From NCBI RefSeq assembly GCF_041504345.1, contig NZ_CP167895.1:186001-250000 (forward strand): a DNA stretch of 64,000 bases, given 5' to 3'. The first letter of the stretch is position 1. Every line of letters begins with the position of its first letter. Positions 24,917 through 33,938 of this stretch are shown in pieces. This stretch comes from Vibrio sp. BS-M-Sm-2 (GTDB lineage Bacteria > Pseudomonadota > Gammaproteobacteria > Enterobacterales > Vibrionaceae). The notes below the pieces were generated by a model, which was given only the letters and a program-made list of their open reading frames with translations, did not search any database and was not told the DNA's origin. The position numbers and the translations under genes are program-made.

Positions 24917-26344
24917 GTGGAAGCAGAAGTCAGCGGCAATAAATACCTTGCTACCGAACAACATATTAAGGCTCAGATCGATAAAGGACTCTTTCATCCA
25001 GACGATCGCCTTCCCTCAATTCGTCAGTTAAGCGAACAGCTTGGCGTGAGTAAAAATACCGTGATTCGTGCCTACCAAGAACTGGAAGCGACAGGCTGGG
25101 TTTACTCAGTACCTAAATCTGGCTATCGCGTGAAAGCACCCAACACCACAAGCTGGGATTCGCCAAACCAACCTCAAAAAGTTGACCTGTTGTCGGTCAC
25201 CAAGTCTGTACTCTCTCGTCCAAAAGGTCGTCTGAAGTTGCTGGCAGGCTCAGCACACCCGAACATCAATAACCCTGCGATTCGTAGCTTGTACGCCGAA
25301 ATCGGTCGGCATAGCCGTTTGCAAACTCAGCTTCCCGGTTATTACCAACTGCCTCCTGGAGACGAGCAGTTAGTAAAGCAATTGTTAAAGATCACCCATG
25401 ATCTTGGTGTGCCTGCGGGATCGAAAGAGATTGCGATTACTCATGGTGCTCAACAGGCGATCAGCCTGGCTCTGCGTGCGCTCACCAAGCCCGGCGACAT
25501 AGTGGCCGTCGAGTCACCATGTTACTTCGGTAATCTACTTTTACTTGAGTCGCTTAGCTTGCAAGCCCTTGAGATTCCAAGCAGTGTTAGCCACGGTATT
25601 GATATTCCATCACTACAGAGCGCGTTAGACAAATGGGAAGTGAAAACCTTACTGCTAACGCCAAACTTTACCAATCCGACAGGCTCTAGAATGCCTCTTG
25701 CTAATCGAAAAGCCTTGTTGGAGATAACCGGATCTTTGCCTATTATCGAGGATGATGTTTTCGGCAGCTTAGCGTTTGACGCACCAATTGCCAGCCTCAA
25801 AGAGCTTGATGATCAAGATAGAGTTATCTACGTCAACTCATTGTCTAAAACCTTAGACTCACGCTTGCGAGTCGGCTGGCTACTATCCGGTCGTTACCAG
25901 CCTTTGATCGAAAAGTACCTCTTGTGCGACAACATGGGGAGTTCCAACCTAATGCAATCGGCAGTGGGGCAGTTCCTCACCACAGGCAAATACCGCAGTC
26001 ACCTTTCGAAAATGAAACGGCTTTACCAAACCAATCAAAAGCAATTCCAAAGCCTTTTAATTCAAGCATTGGATAGTCACCCTCACCTTGTCGAGCGCTA
26101 CCACTTATCAAGACCTGAAGGCTCTTTTTTAAACTGGATAACACTGCCTGAGTCAGTCGATAGCTACGCGGTCTATCAAGACTGTTTAAAGCATAAGTTG
26201 GGGATTTTACCCGGCACAGTGTTTGGGACGAATGACCAATATAAACATTGCCTTCGCTTCACTGTCGCCAATATTGAAGAGAGCAAAGAGTGGAAAGAAG
26301 GGGTAGTGACACTAGCGAAGATAATCGCTAAGCATACACACTAG
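24917..26344 (+). CDS. MocR/PdxR-type regulator (GntR helix-turn-helix fused to a PLP aminotransferase domain)
   Basis: About 475 residues. GTG 24917 is chosen because GAGGGAG lies seven bases before it; a GTG at 24896 in the same frame lacks one. The N-terminal GntR winged helix (LPSIRQLSEQLGVSKNTVIR) is joined by a linker to a type I aminotransferase domain with the PLP-binding lysine in VNSLSKTLDSRLRVGW and the ligand stretch TPNFTNPTG. Such proteins use PLP and an amino compound as effector and control a divergent gene. Here the divergent gene is the EamA exporter. Confidence 0.9.
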   Translation: MEAEVSGNKYLATEQHIKAQIDKGLFHPDDRLPSIRQLSEQLGVSKNTVIRAYQELEATGWVYSVPKSGYRVKAPNTTSWDSPNQPQKVDLLSVTKSVLSRPKGRLKLLAGSAHPNINNPAIRSLYAEIGRHSRLQTQLPGYYQLPPGDEQLVKQLLKITHDLGVPAGSKEIAITHGAQQAISLALRALTKPGDIVAVESPCYFGNLLLLESLSLQALEIPSSVSHGIDIPSLQSALDKWEVKTLLLTPNFTNPTGSRMPLANRKALLEITGSLPIIEDDVFGSLAFDAPIASLKELDDQDRVIYVNSLSKTLDSRLRVGWLLSGRYQPLIEKYLLCDNMGSSNLMQSAVGQFLTTGKYRSHLSKMKRLYQTNQKQFQSLLIQALDSHPHLVERYHLSRPEGSFLNWITLPESVDSYAVYQDCLKHKLGILPGTVFGTNDQYKHCLRFTVANIEESKEWKEGVVTLAKIIAKHTH

Positions 26345-26382
26345 AGAGTGTCAGGCCTGCCCTAGATACCGTGATAATCATG

Positions 26383-26401
26383 AATAAGGTTTGACCTTAT
26401 T
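26383..26401. promoter_or_regulatory. Inverted repeat upstream of the LacI-type gene
   Basis: AATAAGGT-TTG-ACCTTATT: perfect eight-base arms, about 60 bases before the GTG start. It may be a protein-binding site in the regulator's own promoter, but it lacks the central CG of a LacI-type site. Confidence 0.35.
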
Positions 26402-26463
26402 AACATTTTTAACAGCAAAGATTCGCTACACTCTCAGCCTTTCTATGCCTAGCGGAGTCCGAC

Positions 26464-27468
26464 GTGGCAACTATCAAAGATGTAGCGGCACTTGCCGGAG
26501 TTTCAACAGCAACCGTTTCACGAGTAATGAACCGTACCTGCTATGTCGAACCAATCACGTTAGAACGTGTAGAACGAGCAATCAAAGAACTTAATTACCA
26601 TCGTGATGCACGAGCAACCGCTCTGGCGAATAGAAGTAGCAACACCTTAGGTTTATTAACCGGCAATTTAGCTGACCCTTTCTTTGCACTGGTTGCAAAA
26701 AGTGTTGAAGAAGTTGCCCGAACCAACGGCTATCAACTGGTTGTAGTTAGCGGCGGCCACAATGCTCAGCGCGAGAAAGAAGGTCTCGACTTTCTTATCA
26801 GCCAAGGCTGCGAGGCGATGGTGGTTCACTCAAAAATGCTCGATGACGCGACGCTATTACGCTACACCGCTCAGTTACCCGCGATGGTACTGCTCAACCG
26901 CACCATCGCCCAAGTATCGAACCGCTCAGTATGGGTAGACAATAGACTAGGCACTCAAGTATCAGTGCAACACCTGATCAAGCTTGGGCACAGAGAAATA
27001 GCTTATGTGTCCAGCGACCTGCCCATTCAAGACAGAACCGATCGATTGGAAGGCTACCGAGAGGCCATGAAAGCGGCCAATATCGAAATACAACCCAACT
27101 GGATCATCAGCCAAAACTTTAGTGAGTCAGGCGGTGAAGCGGCTGGCGACATCTTGGCGAGTCAATGTCCTGAGGTTACCGCAGCTGTCACCTTTAATGA
27201 TGTGATGGCCGCAGGCTTAATGACCAGCCTGCAAGACCAAGGTATCTCTGTACCCAACGATATTTCGGTGATCGGCTTTGACGACGTCTTACTCGCTCGC
27301 TACCTTTATCCTCGATTAACCACAATGCACAATCCTATTGATGAAATGTCGACCTACGCAGCCAACCTCGCAATTAAGTTAAAGTCAGCGGGTTACGTAC
27401 CGCCAACACAACATAAATTCGAAACAACCTTGGTTGAAAGGCAGACCGTTAAGCCAATCAAGCGCTAA
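26464..27468 (+). CDS. LacI/GalR-family transcriptional regulator
   Basis: A 334-residue regulator starting at GTG 26464: LacI helix-turn-helix (IKDVAALAGVSTATVSRVMN), hinge helix region ALANRSSNTLG, and a periplasmic-binding-type effector domain ending TTLVERQTV. It resembles GalR at the N-terminus. Downstream on the same strand are an NhaC antiporter and a MalY/PatB C-S lyase, with a perfect LacI-type operator between. In E. coli a LacI-type regulator (MalI) likewise controls a MalY gene, so local control is a reasonable inference. The inducer is unknown. Confidence 0.85.
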   Translation: MATIKDVAALAGVSTATVSRVMNRTCYVEPITLERVERAIKELNYHRDARATALANRSSNTLGLLTGNLADPFFALVAKSVEEVARTNGYQLVVVSGGHNAQREKEGLDFLISQGCEAMVVHSKMLDDATLLRYTAQLPAMVLLNRTIAQVSNRSVWVDNRLGTQVSVQHLIKLGHREIAYVSSDLPIQDRTDRLEGYREAMKAANIEIQPNWIISQNFSESGGEAAGDILASQCPEVTAAVTFNDVMAAGLMTSLQDQGISVPNDISVIGFDDVLLARYLYPRLTTMHNPIDEMSTYAANLAIKLKSAGYVPPTQHKFETTLVERQTVKPIKR

Positions 27469-27506
27469 AATTAGACAAAACGTGACCGAAATCTCATGTA
27501 CGAACC

Positions 27507-27526
27507 TCATGTAACCGCTTACATGA
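27507..27526. promoter_or_regulatory. LacI-type operator upstream of nhaC
   Basis: TCATGTAACCGCTTACATGA: perfect eight-base arms around CCGC, with the central CG and the TGTAANCGNTTACA core expected for LacI/GalR proteins. It lies about 88 bases before the antiporter start and 39 bases after the regulator gene. Confidence 0.7.
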
Positions 27527-27613
27527 AAACAGTATTGAAGTCTCACTTTCAATGCTAGAGCCCACTTATTATCCACTCCGAACAAACCCTACATTCACCT
27601 GAGGACAACAAAT

Positions 27614-29077
27614 ATGAATAACTCAAAGCCTCTACCATCGTTCGGATTAGCACTAGCACCTATAGCCGTTATGTTTGCGTTGCTTGCTATTGGATACGGT
27701 GTTTTAGGACTTCGCATTGAAGTGCTACTACTGATTTCTGCAACTTTCACTGCATGCATTGCTTGGAAAATGGGCTATAACTGGGATGACATCATCAACG
27801 CCATTGTTGAGAAACTTGCTAAAGCCATGCCCGTCATTTTGATTTTAGTTTCCGTAGGCGGCCTCATTGCCAGTTGGATGATCAGCGGCACCATCCCATA
27901 CATGGTTTACTGGGGGCTTAAAGTCATCAGTGCTGAATACATCCTGATCGCCGCATTCTTCGTAACTTCTATCGTCTCGGTATGTACTGGTACTTCATGG
28001 GGTTCTGCAGGTACGGTTGGTGTTGCATTGATGGGGGTTGCGGCAGGTTTAGACGTGTCACTTGCTGCCGCAGCGGGTGCTGTTGTATCTGGTGCTTACT
28101 TTGGCGACAAGATCTCGCCTCTTTCTGATTCCACAAACTTTGCACCTGTCGTTTCAGGCACCACACTGTACGAACACATTCAGCACATGCTTTACACAAC
28201 ACTACCGGGGTTTGTGATTGCTTCTGTTGTCTTCTTCTTTGCAGGACAAAGCGCTGATGTGGCAAACATTGGTCAGCCAGAGAAAGTAACGCAAATCCTT
28301 GCGGGGCTAGATAGCCTTTATAACTTCAGTATCTTCCTTATCATCCCACCAGTTATGATCCTATGGGGTGCATTAACTAAGAAACCCGCTCTACCACTAA
28401 TGTTAGGAGCTTCAGCACTAGCGATTGTACTGGGAATGGTTCTACAAGGATTCTCTCTACAACAAGGCTTCCAAGCTTATGTCGACGGCTTCAATGTTTC
28501 ATTGTTTGAAGCAAAAGGAACAGTGACTGATGGGCTAATCCCAGACGTATCAAAACTGCTTAACCGTGGTGGCCTGTTCTCAATGATGAGCACCATTCTA
28601 CTGGTGTTCTGTGCCTTCTCTTTCGCTGGTATTTTAAGCCTGACGGGCGCGTTAAATGTGGTACTGGGTCGTTTCCTGCATCTTATCCACTCAACAGGAC
28701 AGCTTATCGCATCAACAGTGATCGCGACTATTACCGTAGTTTTCACGACATCAGATGGCAAACTAGCTCTTCTTATTCCAGGTGAATTGTTCCAAAACGC
28801 TTACCGTAAAATGGGGCTAGATACTAAAAACCTATCAAGAACCATCGAAGACGCGGGCACGATTATTGAGCCACTGGTTCCTTGGACTGCTGCGGGTATT
28901 TACATGGCAAGCACACTAGGTGTAGCGACGCTAGATTACCTACCTTGGGCAATCCAATGTTACACCGGTGTCGTTTTCGCTCTGATTTATGGCTTCACTG
29001 GGTTTGGTATCGCCCCTGCAAAACCAGAACAGTCAGAAGACTCCGCAGAAACTTCTCTAGCTCACAGCATTAAGTAA
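27614..29077 (+). CDS. nhaC: NhaC-family Na+/H+ antiporter or related metabolite antiporter
   Basis: A 487-residue membrane protein with about 11-12 hydrophobic segments and NhaC-family blocks such as TGTSWGSAGTVGVA, GAYFGDKISPLSDSTN and TSDGKLALLIPGELF. The family includes sodium/proton exchangers and malate/lactate-type exchangers (MleN). It is followed after 12 bases by a MalY/PatB C-S lyase gene, so the pair is probably one transcript from the LacI-type operator. That linkage makes an organic substrate, possibly a sulphur amino acid or its breakdown product, worth considering. Confidence 0.88.
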   Translation: MNNSKPLPSFGLALAPIAVMFALLAIGYGVLGLRIEVLLLISATFTACIAWKMGYNWDDIINAIVEKLAKAMPVILILVSVGGLIASWMISGTIPYMVYWGLKVISAEYILIAAFFVTSIVSVCTGTSWGSAGTVGVALMGVAAGLDVSLAAAAGAVVSGAYFGDKISPLSDSTNFAPVVSGTTLYEHIQHMLYTTLPGFVIASVVFFFAGQSADVANIGQPEKVTQILAGLDSLYNFSIFLIIPPVMILWGALTKKPALPLMLGASALAIVLGMVLQGFSLQQGFQAYVDGFNVSLFEAKGTVTDGLIPDVSKLLNRGGLFSMMSTILLVFCAFSFAGILSLTGALNVVLGRFLHLIHSTGQLIASTVIATITVVFTTSDGKLALLIPGELFQNAYRKMGLDTKNLSRTIEDAGTIIEPLVPWTAAGIYMASTLGVATLDYLPWAIQCYTGVVFALIYGFTGFGIAPAKPEQSEDSAETSLAHSIK

Positions 29078-29089
29078 GGCTCACATCCT

Positions 29090-30262
29090 ATGAATTCTTT
29101 CGACAATACGATTAACCGCCGAAATACAGGGTCGGTAAAGTGGGACTTTATGGAGCAGAAGCTTGGCTTAGAAGGCTCCGAGTTGCTGCCAATGTGGGTG
29201 TCTGACTATGATTTCCAAGCACCTCAACAAGTATTAGATCGCTTAGCTCAAGATATTTCGCATGGTATTTTTGGTTACTCAGAACGTCAAGACGACTACT
29301 ACCAAGCCGCGATTGATTGGTTTAAAAAACAACATCAAACAGAAATCAAACGAGAGTGGATCACCACGGTACACGGCGTTTTGCCCGGTATTGCTATGGC
29401 GTTGCAAATGCTCACACAAGTGAATGACCAAATCGTTATTCAAAGCCCGGGCTACGGTTCATTCCGTAAGATCATCGAACTGAATGATCGTAAGGTGTTG
29501 AACAACCCATTGATTGAATCAGAAGGTCATTACCAGCTTGATTTCGCACATTTGGAAGACTGCTTTGCGAGTGGAGCCAAAGCGTTGATTTTCTGCAACC
29601 CACACAACCCAACAGGCCGAGTATGGAGCGAACAAGAGATCCTGCAAGTTGCCGAGCTTTGCCAAAAACACGGTGTATGGCTAATCAGTGATGAAATTTG
29701 GAGCGACCTAGCGCTAGCATCCAACATATTCCATTCAACATTGAAACTACCAAGTTCGCTAACCGACAAACTTATTGTGGCGACTGCGGCCAGTAAAACT
29801 TTTGGCTTGTCATCATTAAGAATCTCTAACTTCATCATTCCAAATGCAGAATTGAAAGAGCAGTTTGTTCGCCGTTTAGATGCTCATGGCATGGATTGCT
29901 TCAACAACCTATCAATGTCCGCTGCGACCACGGCATATCAAGAGTGTGATACTTGGCTAGCAGACTTAAAGCAATATTTGCAAGGCAACATCGAAACGCT
30001 GCATGGATTCTTGAAAGCAGAACTACCTCATGTTCGCTTTGTAAAACCTCAAGCGACTTACCTCGCATGGCTTGACTGCCGAGCAATTGAAATAAGTGAC
30101 ACTGAGCTTGAGAAAAAACTCATTGCAGCCGGAATTGTACCGAGTATGGGTTGTGCCTTTGGAGAGGAAGGTTCTGGGTTTATCCGTTTGAACCTAGGGT
30201 GTCCTGCTGAAGTATTAAATGATGCATTGGTACGACTTAAGGCAGCATTAAACGCCAATTAA
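29090..30262 (+). CDS. MalY/PatB-family PLP C-S lyase (cystathionine beta-lyase-like)
   Basis: A 390-residue fold type I PLP enzyme with MalY/PatB signatures: LPMWVSDYDFQAPQ near the start, the FCNPHNPTGRVW block, ISDEIWSDL, and the PLP lysine in TAASKTFGLSSLR. Members cleave cystathionine, cysteine or S-substituted cysteines to pyruvate, ammonia and a thiol; some (MalY) also act as regulators. It lies directly behind nhaC and ends in a strong terminator. Substrate preference cannot be read from the sequence. Confidence 0.87.
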   Translation: MNSFDNTINRRNTGSVKWDFMEQKLGLEGSELLPMWVSDYDFQAPQQVLDRLAQDISHGIFGYSERQDDYYQAAIDWFKKQHQTEIKREWITTVHGVLPGIAMALQMLTQVNDQIVIQSPGYGSFRKIIELNDRKVLNNPLIESEGHYQLDFAHLEDCFASGAKALIFCNPHNPTGRVWSEQEILQVAELCQKHGVWLISDEIWSDLALASNIFHSTLKLPSSLTDKLIVATAASKTFGLSSLRISNFIIPNAELKEQFVRRLDAHGMDCFNNLSMSAATTAYQECDTWLADLKQYLQGNIETLHGFLKAELPHVRFVKPQATYLAWLDCRAIEISDTELEKKLIAAGIVPSMGCAFGEEGSGFIRLNLGCPAEVLNDALVRLKAALNAN

Positions 30263-30297
30263 TAGGCAATGAAATTACTTAATCCGATCAATACAAC

Positions 30298-30328
30298 AAA
30301 GCCCAATAGGAAACACCTATTGGGCTTT
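30298..30328. terminator. Bidirectional intrinsic terminator between the C-S lyase and GNAT genes
   Basis: AAAGCCCAATAGG and CCTATTGGGCTTT pair around a five-base loop between two convergent genes. Confidence 0.85.
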
Positions 30329-30357
30329 CTCTACTTCTCAATTTTTATTTCAAGCAA

Positions 30358-30915
30358 CTACCAATATTCAGCATGAGCCAAGCCTTTAACGCAATTCGAT
30401 TTTTCACTTGTTACTTTAACTTCACCGCCAATCAACGACTGAGCCAACCAACCGTGAGGGAAACTCAATTTAAATGGCGCAGGGATCTGCTCAACGGTAA
30501 TTTGCCCAAAGCCAACTTTGGAATAGTAACTAGGGTCACCGTATGTCACAGCAAGTTCAACGCCCTGCTCCTTAAGAACCTGTAAACCAAAGTTAATCAG
30601 CTTTTGGCCAATACCACGTTTTTGAACCTGAGTACTCACCGCTACTGGTGAAAGCAAATATGCCTTCGTTTCATCGTCAAATGAAAGTGGTGTAAAGATA
30701 ATCGCGCCTATAATCGTGCTATCCGTATCTGACTCACTAGAATCATCTGCAGCAACAAAGCAAAGTAGCTCTGTCGAATCCGTGATCGTTAAAAGATCGT
30801 TAGCAAGCTTACCCACTGTTTTACCTTCGTTCTCGCCTTCTGAATCCGTAAAGGTTTGAGTAAAAAGGCGAGTGATAGTTTCGATCTCGCTTGAATCATA
30901 TTGTTTCAATTTCAT
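30358..30915 (-). CDS. GNAT-family N-acetyltransferase
   Basis: About 185 residues from ATG 30915 (a GTG at 30927 directly after the upstream stop is less likely). The acetyl-CoA binding motif is VQKRGIGQKLINFG, preceded by the LLSPVAVSTQ strand and followed by VTYGDPSYYSKVGFG, a pattern typical of YhbS-type acetyltransferases. The substrate is unknown. It starts 12 bases after the stop of the MerR-methyltransferase gene, so the two are one operon and probably act on related chemistry, for example modification of a toxic small molecule. Confidence 0.82.
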   Translation of the reverse strand: MKLKQYDSSEIETITRLFTQTFTDSEGENEGKTVGKLANDLLTITDSTELLCFVAADDSSESDTDSTIIGAIIFTPLSFDDETKAYLLSPVAVSTQVQKRGIGQKLINFGLQVLKEQGVELAVTYGDPSYYSKVGFGQITVEQIPAPFKLSFPHGWLAQSLIGGEVKVTSEKSNCVKGLAHAEYW

Positions 30916-30927
30916 GGTGTTCTTCAC

Positions 30928-32160
30928 TTAATGTACTTTCTTCAACACAAAAAAATGATAATCAAAATCACGCAGCCTAGAGCATTGAGAACCTTCTGAA
31001 AGGTCACTCTTAGGTTTACTGTTATTGAAGAATTGTTTAATTTCATTGTCGCAATCTGCGAGCGCTTTAGAATTCGGCATCGTCGCTTTCAAAGCCTCGA
31101 CTTGCTTTTGTAAAGGCAGGTAATAGGCGAGCCAACCGGTGTCGCTCATCGCGAAGTCATCCAATACTTGATAACCCTCTGCTTTTGCTTGTTTAATTCG
31201 CTCAGGTACCGTCGTCATGTCTGGGTATTCTTTCTGCCAGAATGCTTTGACAGGTTCGCTCGGGTTCTCGGTGTTCCACACCAAATCATTCACGACCAAT
31301 ATGCCGTCATCAGTAAGTAACTTTCGCCACTGTTTAAGTGCTTTCTGGACACCCATGATGTAGGCACTGCCTTCTGACCAGATCAGGTCGAACGACTTCG
31401 CTTCAAACGGTAAATCCATCATGCTTGCGCACACGGTTTGAACATTACTTTCTAAGCCAGATGCCTGTGCTTGCTGAGTCAGAATATCTAAACTAGGTTG
31501 ATCGTTGTCTACCGCTGTTATCTGCACATCCGCTTGATGTTCTTTAATGGCTCTCGCTAACACAGTTGTTGCAATGCCTTTGCCACAACCAATCTCAAGT
31601 ACCTGTTCCGGTGAACTAGGCACTTTGACAAATGCCTCTAAGGTATCTTCAGCCGTTCCGGGTCCTAAGCGCTCTAAACCCTCGAAGATGCCGCCAAAAT
31701 CAACCATATATTGTTCATGTTCATTCATGTCTTTCGATAACCACCTCAATCGCAGCGCCTGTTTTTCATCAAAACCCTGCTTAATTAACCAATCGAGGTG
31801 TGCATCTGGCGCAATCTTGTCCATCGACTCATGCCACTCTTCTAAGCCGCTCTCACCCAGCATTGCTGCTAATAAATCTCGTGAACGTTGTTTTTGCACA
31901 AGCTCTTCGTCCAGTTGCTTAAGACGATTTTCCAACAAGCCACGTTCTATCTTTGCATCTAAACAGGCTTGGCACTCTTTAAGCGTTAACCCGCCCGCTT
32001 GCAGCTGCTGTAACAAGTGAACACGCTGCAGATCCTTTTCAGAAAAAAGGCGATAACCATTACTCTGGCGTTGAGCTTCAATCAAACCTAGCTTGCCGTA
32101 ATACAACAATGTGGAGCGACTCAGGCCAACAAGTTCAGCTAATTCAGATATGCGATACAT
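30928..32160 (-). CDS. MerR-family regulator fused to an S-adenosylmethionine methyltransferase
   Basis: About 410 residues; ATG 32160 is preferred because AGGGAG sits seven bases before it. The N-terminus is a MerR winged helix (YRISELAELVGLSRSTLLYY) followed by a long dimerisation helix, a helical linker, and a class I methyltransferase domain with motif I VLEIGCGKGIAT (about residue 190), an acidic residue in ITAVDNDQPS and FDLIWSEGSAY. This is a regulator whose ligand domain is replaced by an enzyme: it may sense SAM, a methyl acceptor or its product. It is first in an operon with a GNAT acetyltransferase, and a MerR-type promoter lies just upstream, suggesting autoregulation. Confidence 0.85.
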   Translation of the reverse strand: MYRISELAELVGLSRSTLLYYGKLGLIEAQRQSNGYRLFSEKDLQRVHLLQQLQAGGLTLKECQACLDAKIERGLLENRLKQLDEELVQKQRSRDLLAAMLGESGLEEWHESMDKIAPDAHLDWLIKQGFDEKQALRLRWLSKDMNEHEQYMVDFGGIFEGLERLGPGTAEDTLEAFVKVPSSPEQVLEIGCGKGIATTVLARAIKEHQADVQITAVDNDQPSLDILTQQAQASGLESNVQTVCASMMDLPFEAKSFDLIWSEGSAYIMGVQKALKQWRKLLTDDGILVVNDLVWNTENPSEPVKAFWQKEYPDMTTVPERIKQAKAEGYQVLDDFAMSDTGWLAYYLPLQKQVEALKATMPNSKALADCDNEIKQFFNNSKPKSDLSEGSQCSRLRDFDYHFFVLKKVH

Positions 32161-32185
32161 GCACTTCTCCCTCATTTCTATCTAT

Positions 32186-32216
32186 AAGGTAAACTATGAA
32201 GCTATAGTCAGGTCAA
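32186..32216 (-). promoter_or_regulatory. Candidate MerR-type promoter/operator
   Basis: On the minus strand a -35 box TTGACC (32211-32216) is followed by a 19-base spacer and TACCTT. The spacer holds the dyad ACTAT-AGCTTC-ATAGT (32193-32208). An over-long spacer with a dyad inside it is the hallmark of MerR-controlled promoters. Confidence 0.55.
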
Positions 32217-32590
32217 TACGAAATTATACTTCATGCCCCTCTTTTCCTAGTTTCCCGCCCTTAAGCTCAAATTGGAAAGGTCTCTAAGTACCTATTTCAA
32301 CCATAGAAGGCTAGTTACCAACATTACCCAACCAGACTTAGAAAAAGTAAGATATGAACTTGATGAAATAAAAACAAACCATTCAAAAAACATACTTTTT
32401 ACTAGCTAAGTGGATCTACTTCTAAATCGTTCAATAATTAACAAATGTTAACCAGGCGCTAAATAAAATCACCAGACGAATACATACAGGGAGCACCAAT
32501 AACAAGTAAAAATCTCTTCGTAACTTTTTTAGAAAAAATCAAAATTTATTAGAAATTAACCCCTAATTTTACTGAGTAATTTGTTAGGCT
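32217..32590. other. AT-rich intergenic region upstream of the aromatic amino acid permease
   Basis: About 370 bases of strongly AT-rich DNA with no convincing reading frame, RNA gene or long repeat. It separates the divergent MerR operon and permease gene and probably carries the permease promoter at its right end. Confidence 0.45.
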
Positions 32591-32608
32591 TGGCAACAAA
32601 TATTTACA
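32591..32608. promoter_or_regulatory. Candidate TyrR box upstream of the permease
   Basis: TGGCAA-CAAATA-TTTACA fits the TyrR box TGTAAA-N6-TTTACA at ten of twelve arm positions, including the key outer G and C. TyrR controls tyrP and mtr in enterics. About 50 bases before the start codon. Confidence 0.45.
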
Positions 32609-32655
32609 ATCCAAATAAAAACTAATTGGATAGCTAGAGGTTGTTTTTCTTGAAT

Positions 32656-33819
32656 ATGAAATTATTCGGCAGTTCCCTAATCCTTTCGGGAACTGCATTA
32701 GGGGCTGGTATGTTAGCCATCCCAATGGTTTTAGCTCAGTTCGGCTTTATGATCAGCTCTGTGCTGATGCTGCTAATTTTTATTGGCACCACATACTCAG
32801 CACTGCTACTCGCAGAAGCCTGCACCAAAACCAAAGACAACAGTGGCATGAGCAGTGTTGCTTACCTGACTTTGGGCAGCAAAGGGAAACATTTTATCAA
32901 TGCACTCTTCTACCTGCTGTTGGTATGCATGCTCATCGCTTATATCTTGGGTGTTGGTGACATCATTCACAAGCTACTACTCGATGTTGGCGTAGACATA
33001 TCTTCATCTGTTGCCTATACCATTTTCAGCCTATTGATGGGTGTGATTGTAGTATCGGGTAAATCCTACATCGACAAACTGAATCGCGGACTATTCATCT
33101 TGATGGTAGTCATGTTGTTTATTGTGATTGCTTCTCTATTTAGCAACATTCGTTTGGATTACCTAACTCAAACTAGCAACTACACAGCCAACGATGTCGT
33201 TCAATACAGTGCGGTTATCTTTACCAGTTTTGCCTCTATGGTGGTGATCCCATCACTGGTTATCTACAACCGAGAAGCGACTCAAAAGCAGATCCGCAAT
33301 ATGATTCTGCTAGGCTCGGTGATTCCACTAATCTGCTACCTAACTTGGTTGTTCGCGATTATCGGTAACCTTGGCACAGACGCCATCAGCCAATTCCACA
33401 ACATTTCAGAGTTGATCTCTGCGTTTAGCGGACAGTCTGCTTGGTTAAAAGTAGTGATTGCTCTGTTCTCAGCACTGGCATTGGTGACCTCTTTCCTTGG
33501 CGTGTCTATGGCGCTGTATGACCAAAACAAAGACGCCGTCACCAACAATAAAGCGTTGGCTTATGCTCTAACCTTCATCTTACCTTTGGTATTAGCCGAG
33601 CTGTTCGCTAGCCAGTTTGTAAGCATGTTGGACTACGCAGGTATGGTGCTGGTGTTCCTAGCTATCTGGGGCCCACTCGCAATGGTAGTTAAAGTTCGTA
33701 GACCTGACTTCCCTCATCTACAAACTGAAGGCAGCTATACCGCAGCCGGTGGCGACACGGCATTGATGGCAACATTCGGCTTTGGGGCGTTGATTTTTAT
33801 CTCTTGGTTTATGGGGTAG
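32656..33819 (+). CDS. Aromatic amino acid permease (HAAAP family, TyrP/Mtr type)
   Basis: About 387 residues, eleven hydrophobic segments. The N-terminus MKLFGSSLILSGTALGAGML is the HAAAP signature found in TyrP, Mtr and TnaB, and SVAYLTLG and the conserved KSYIDKLNRGLF follow. These are proton symporters for tyrosine or tryptophan in the inner membrane. The start is uncertain: GAGG lies 16 bases before ATG 32656 and nearer to TTG codons at 32641 and 32650 in the same frame. A possible TyrR box upstream favours tyrosine transport but the substrate is not decided. Confidence 0.85.
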   Translation: MKLFGSSLILSGTALGAGMLAIPMVLAQFGFMISSVLMLLIFIGTTYSALLLAEACTKTKDNSGMSSVAYLTLGSKGKHFINALFYLLLVCMLIAYILGVGDIIHKLLLDVGVDISSSVAYTIFSLLMGVIVVSGKSYIDKLNRGLFILMVVMLFIVIASLFSNIRLDYLTQTSNYTANDVVQYSAVIFTSFASMVVIPSLVIYNREATQKQIRNMILLGSVIPLICYLTWLFAIIGNLGTDAISQFHNISELISAFSGQSAWLKVVIALFSALALVTSFLGVSMALYDQNKDAVTNNKALAYALTFILPLVLAELFASQFVSMLDYAGMVLVFLAIWGPLAMVVKVRRPDFPHLQTEGSYTAAGGDTALMATFGFGALIFISWFMG

Positions 33820-33850
33820 AGCTTATGGGTTAGCCCAAACATTGCTGATA

Positions 33851-33886
33851 AAAAAGCCCGTGAATCCTAAGATTCACGGGCTTTTT
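33851..33886. terminator. Bidirectional intrinsic terminator between permease and chemoreceptor genes
   Basis: A sixteen-base perfect inverted repeat (AAAAAGCCCGTGAATC and its complement) around CTAA, with T-runs in both directions. Confidence 0.9.
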
Positions 33887-33938
33887 AGTTTTTTCTAAGG
33901 CGGCTCTAATCGAACCGCCGTTGGCTGTTTTTAAAAGG

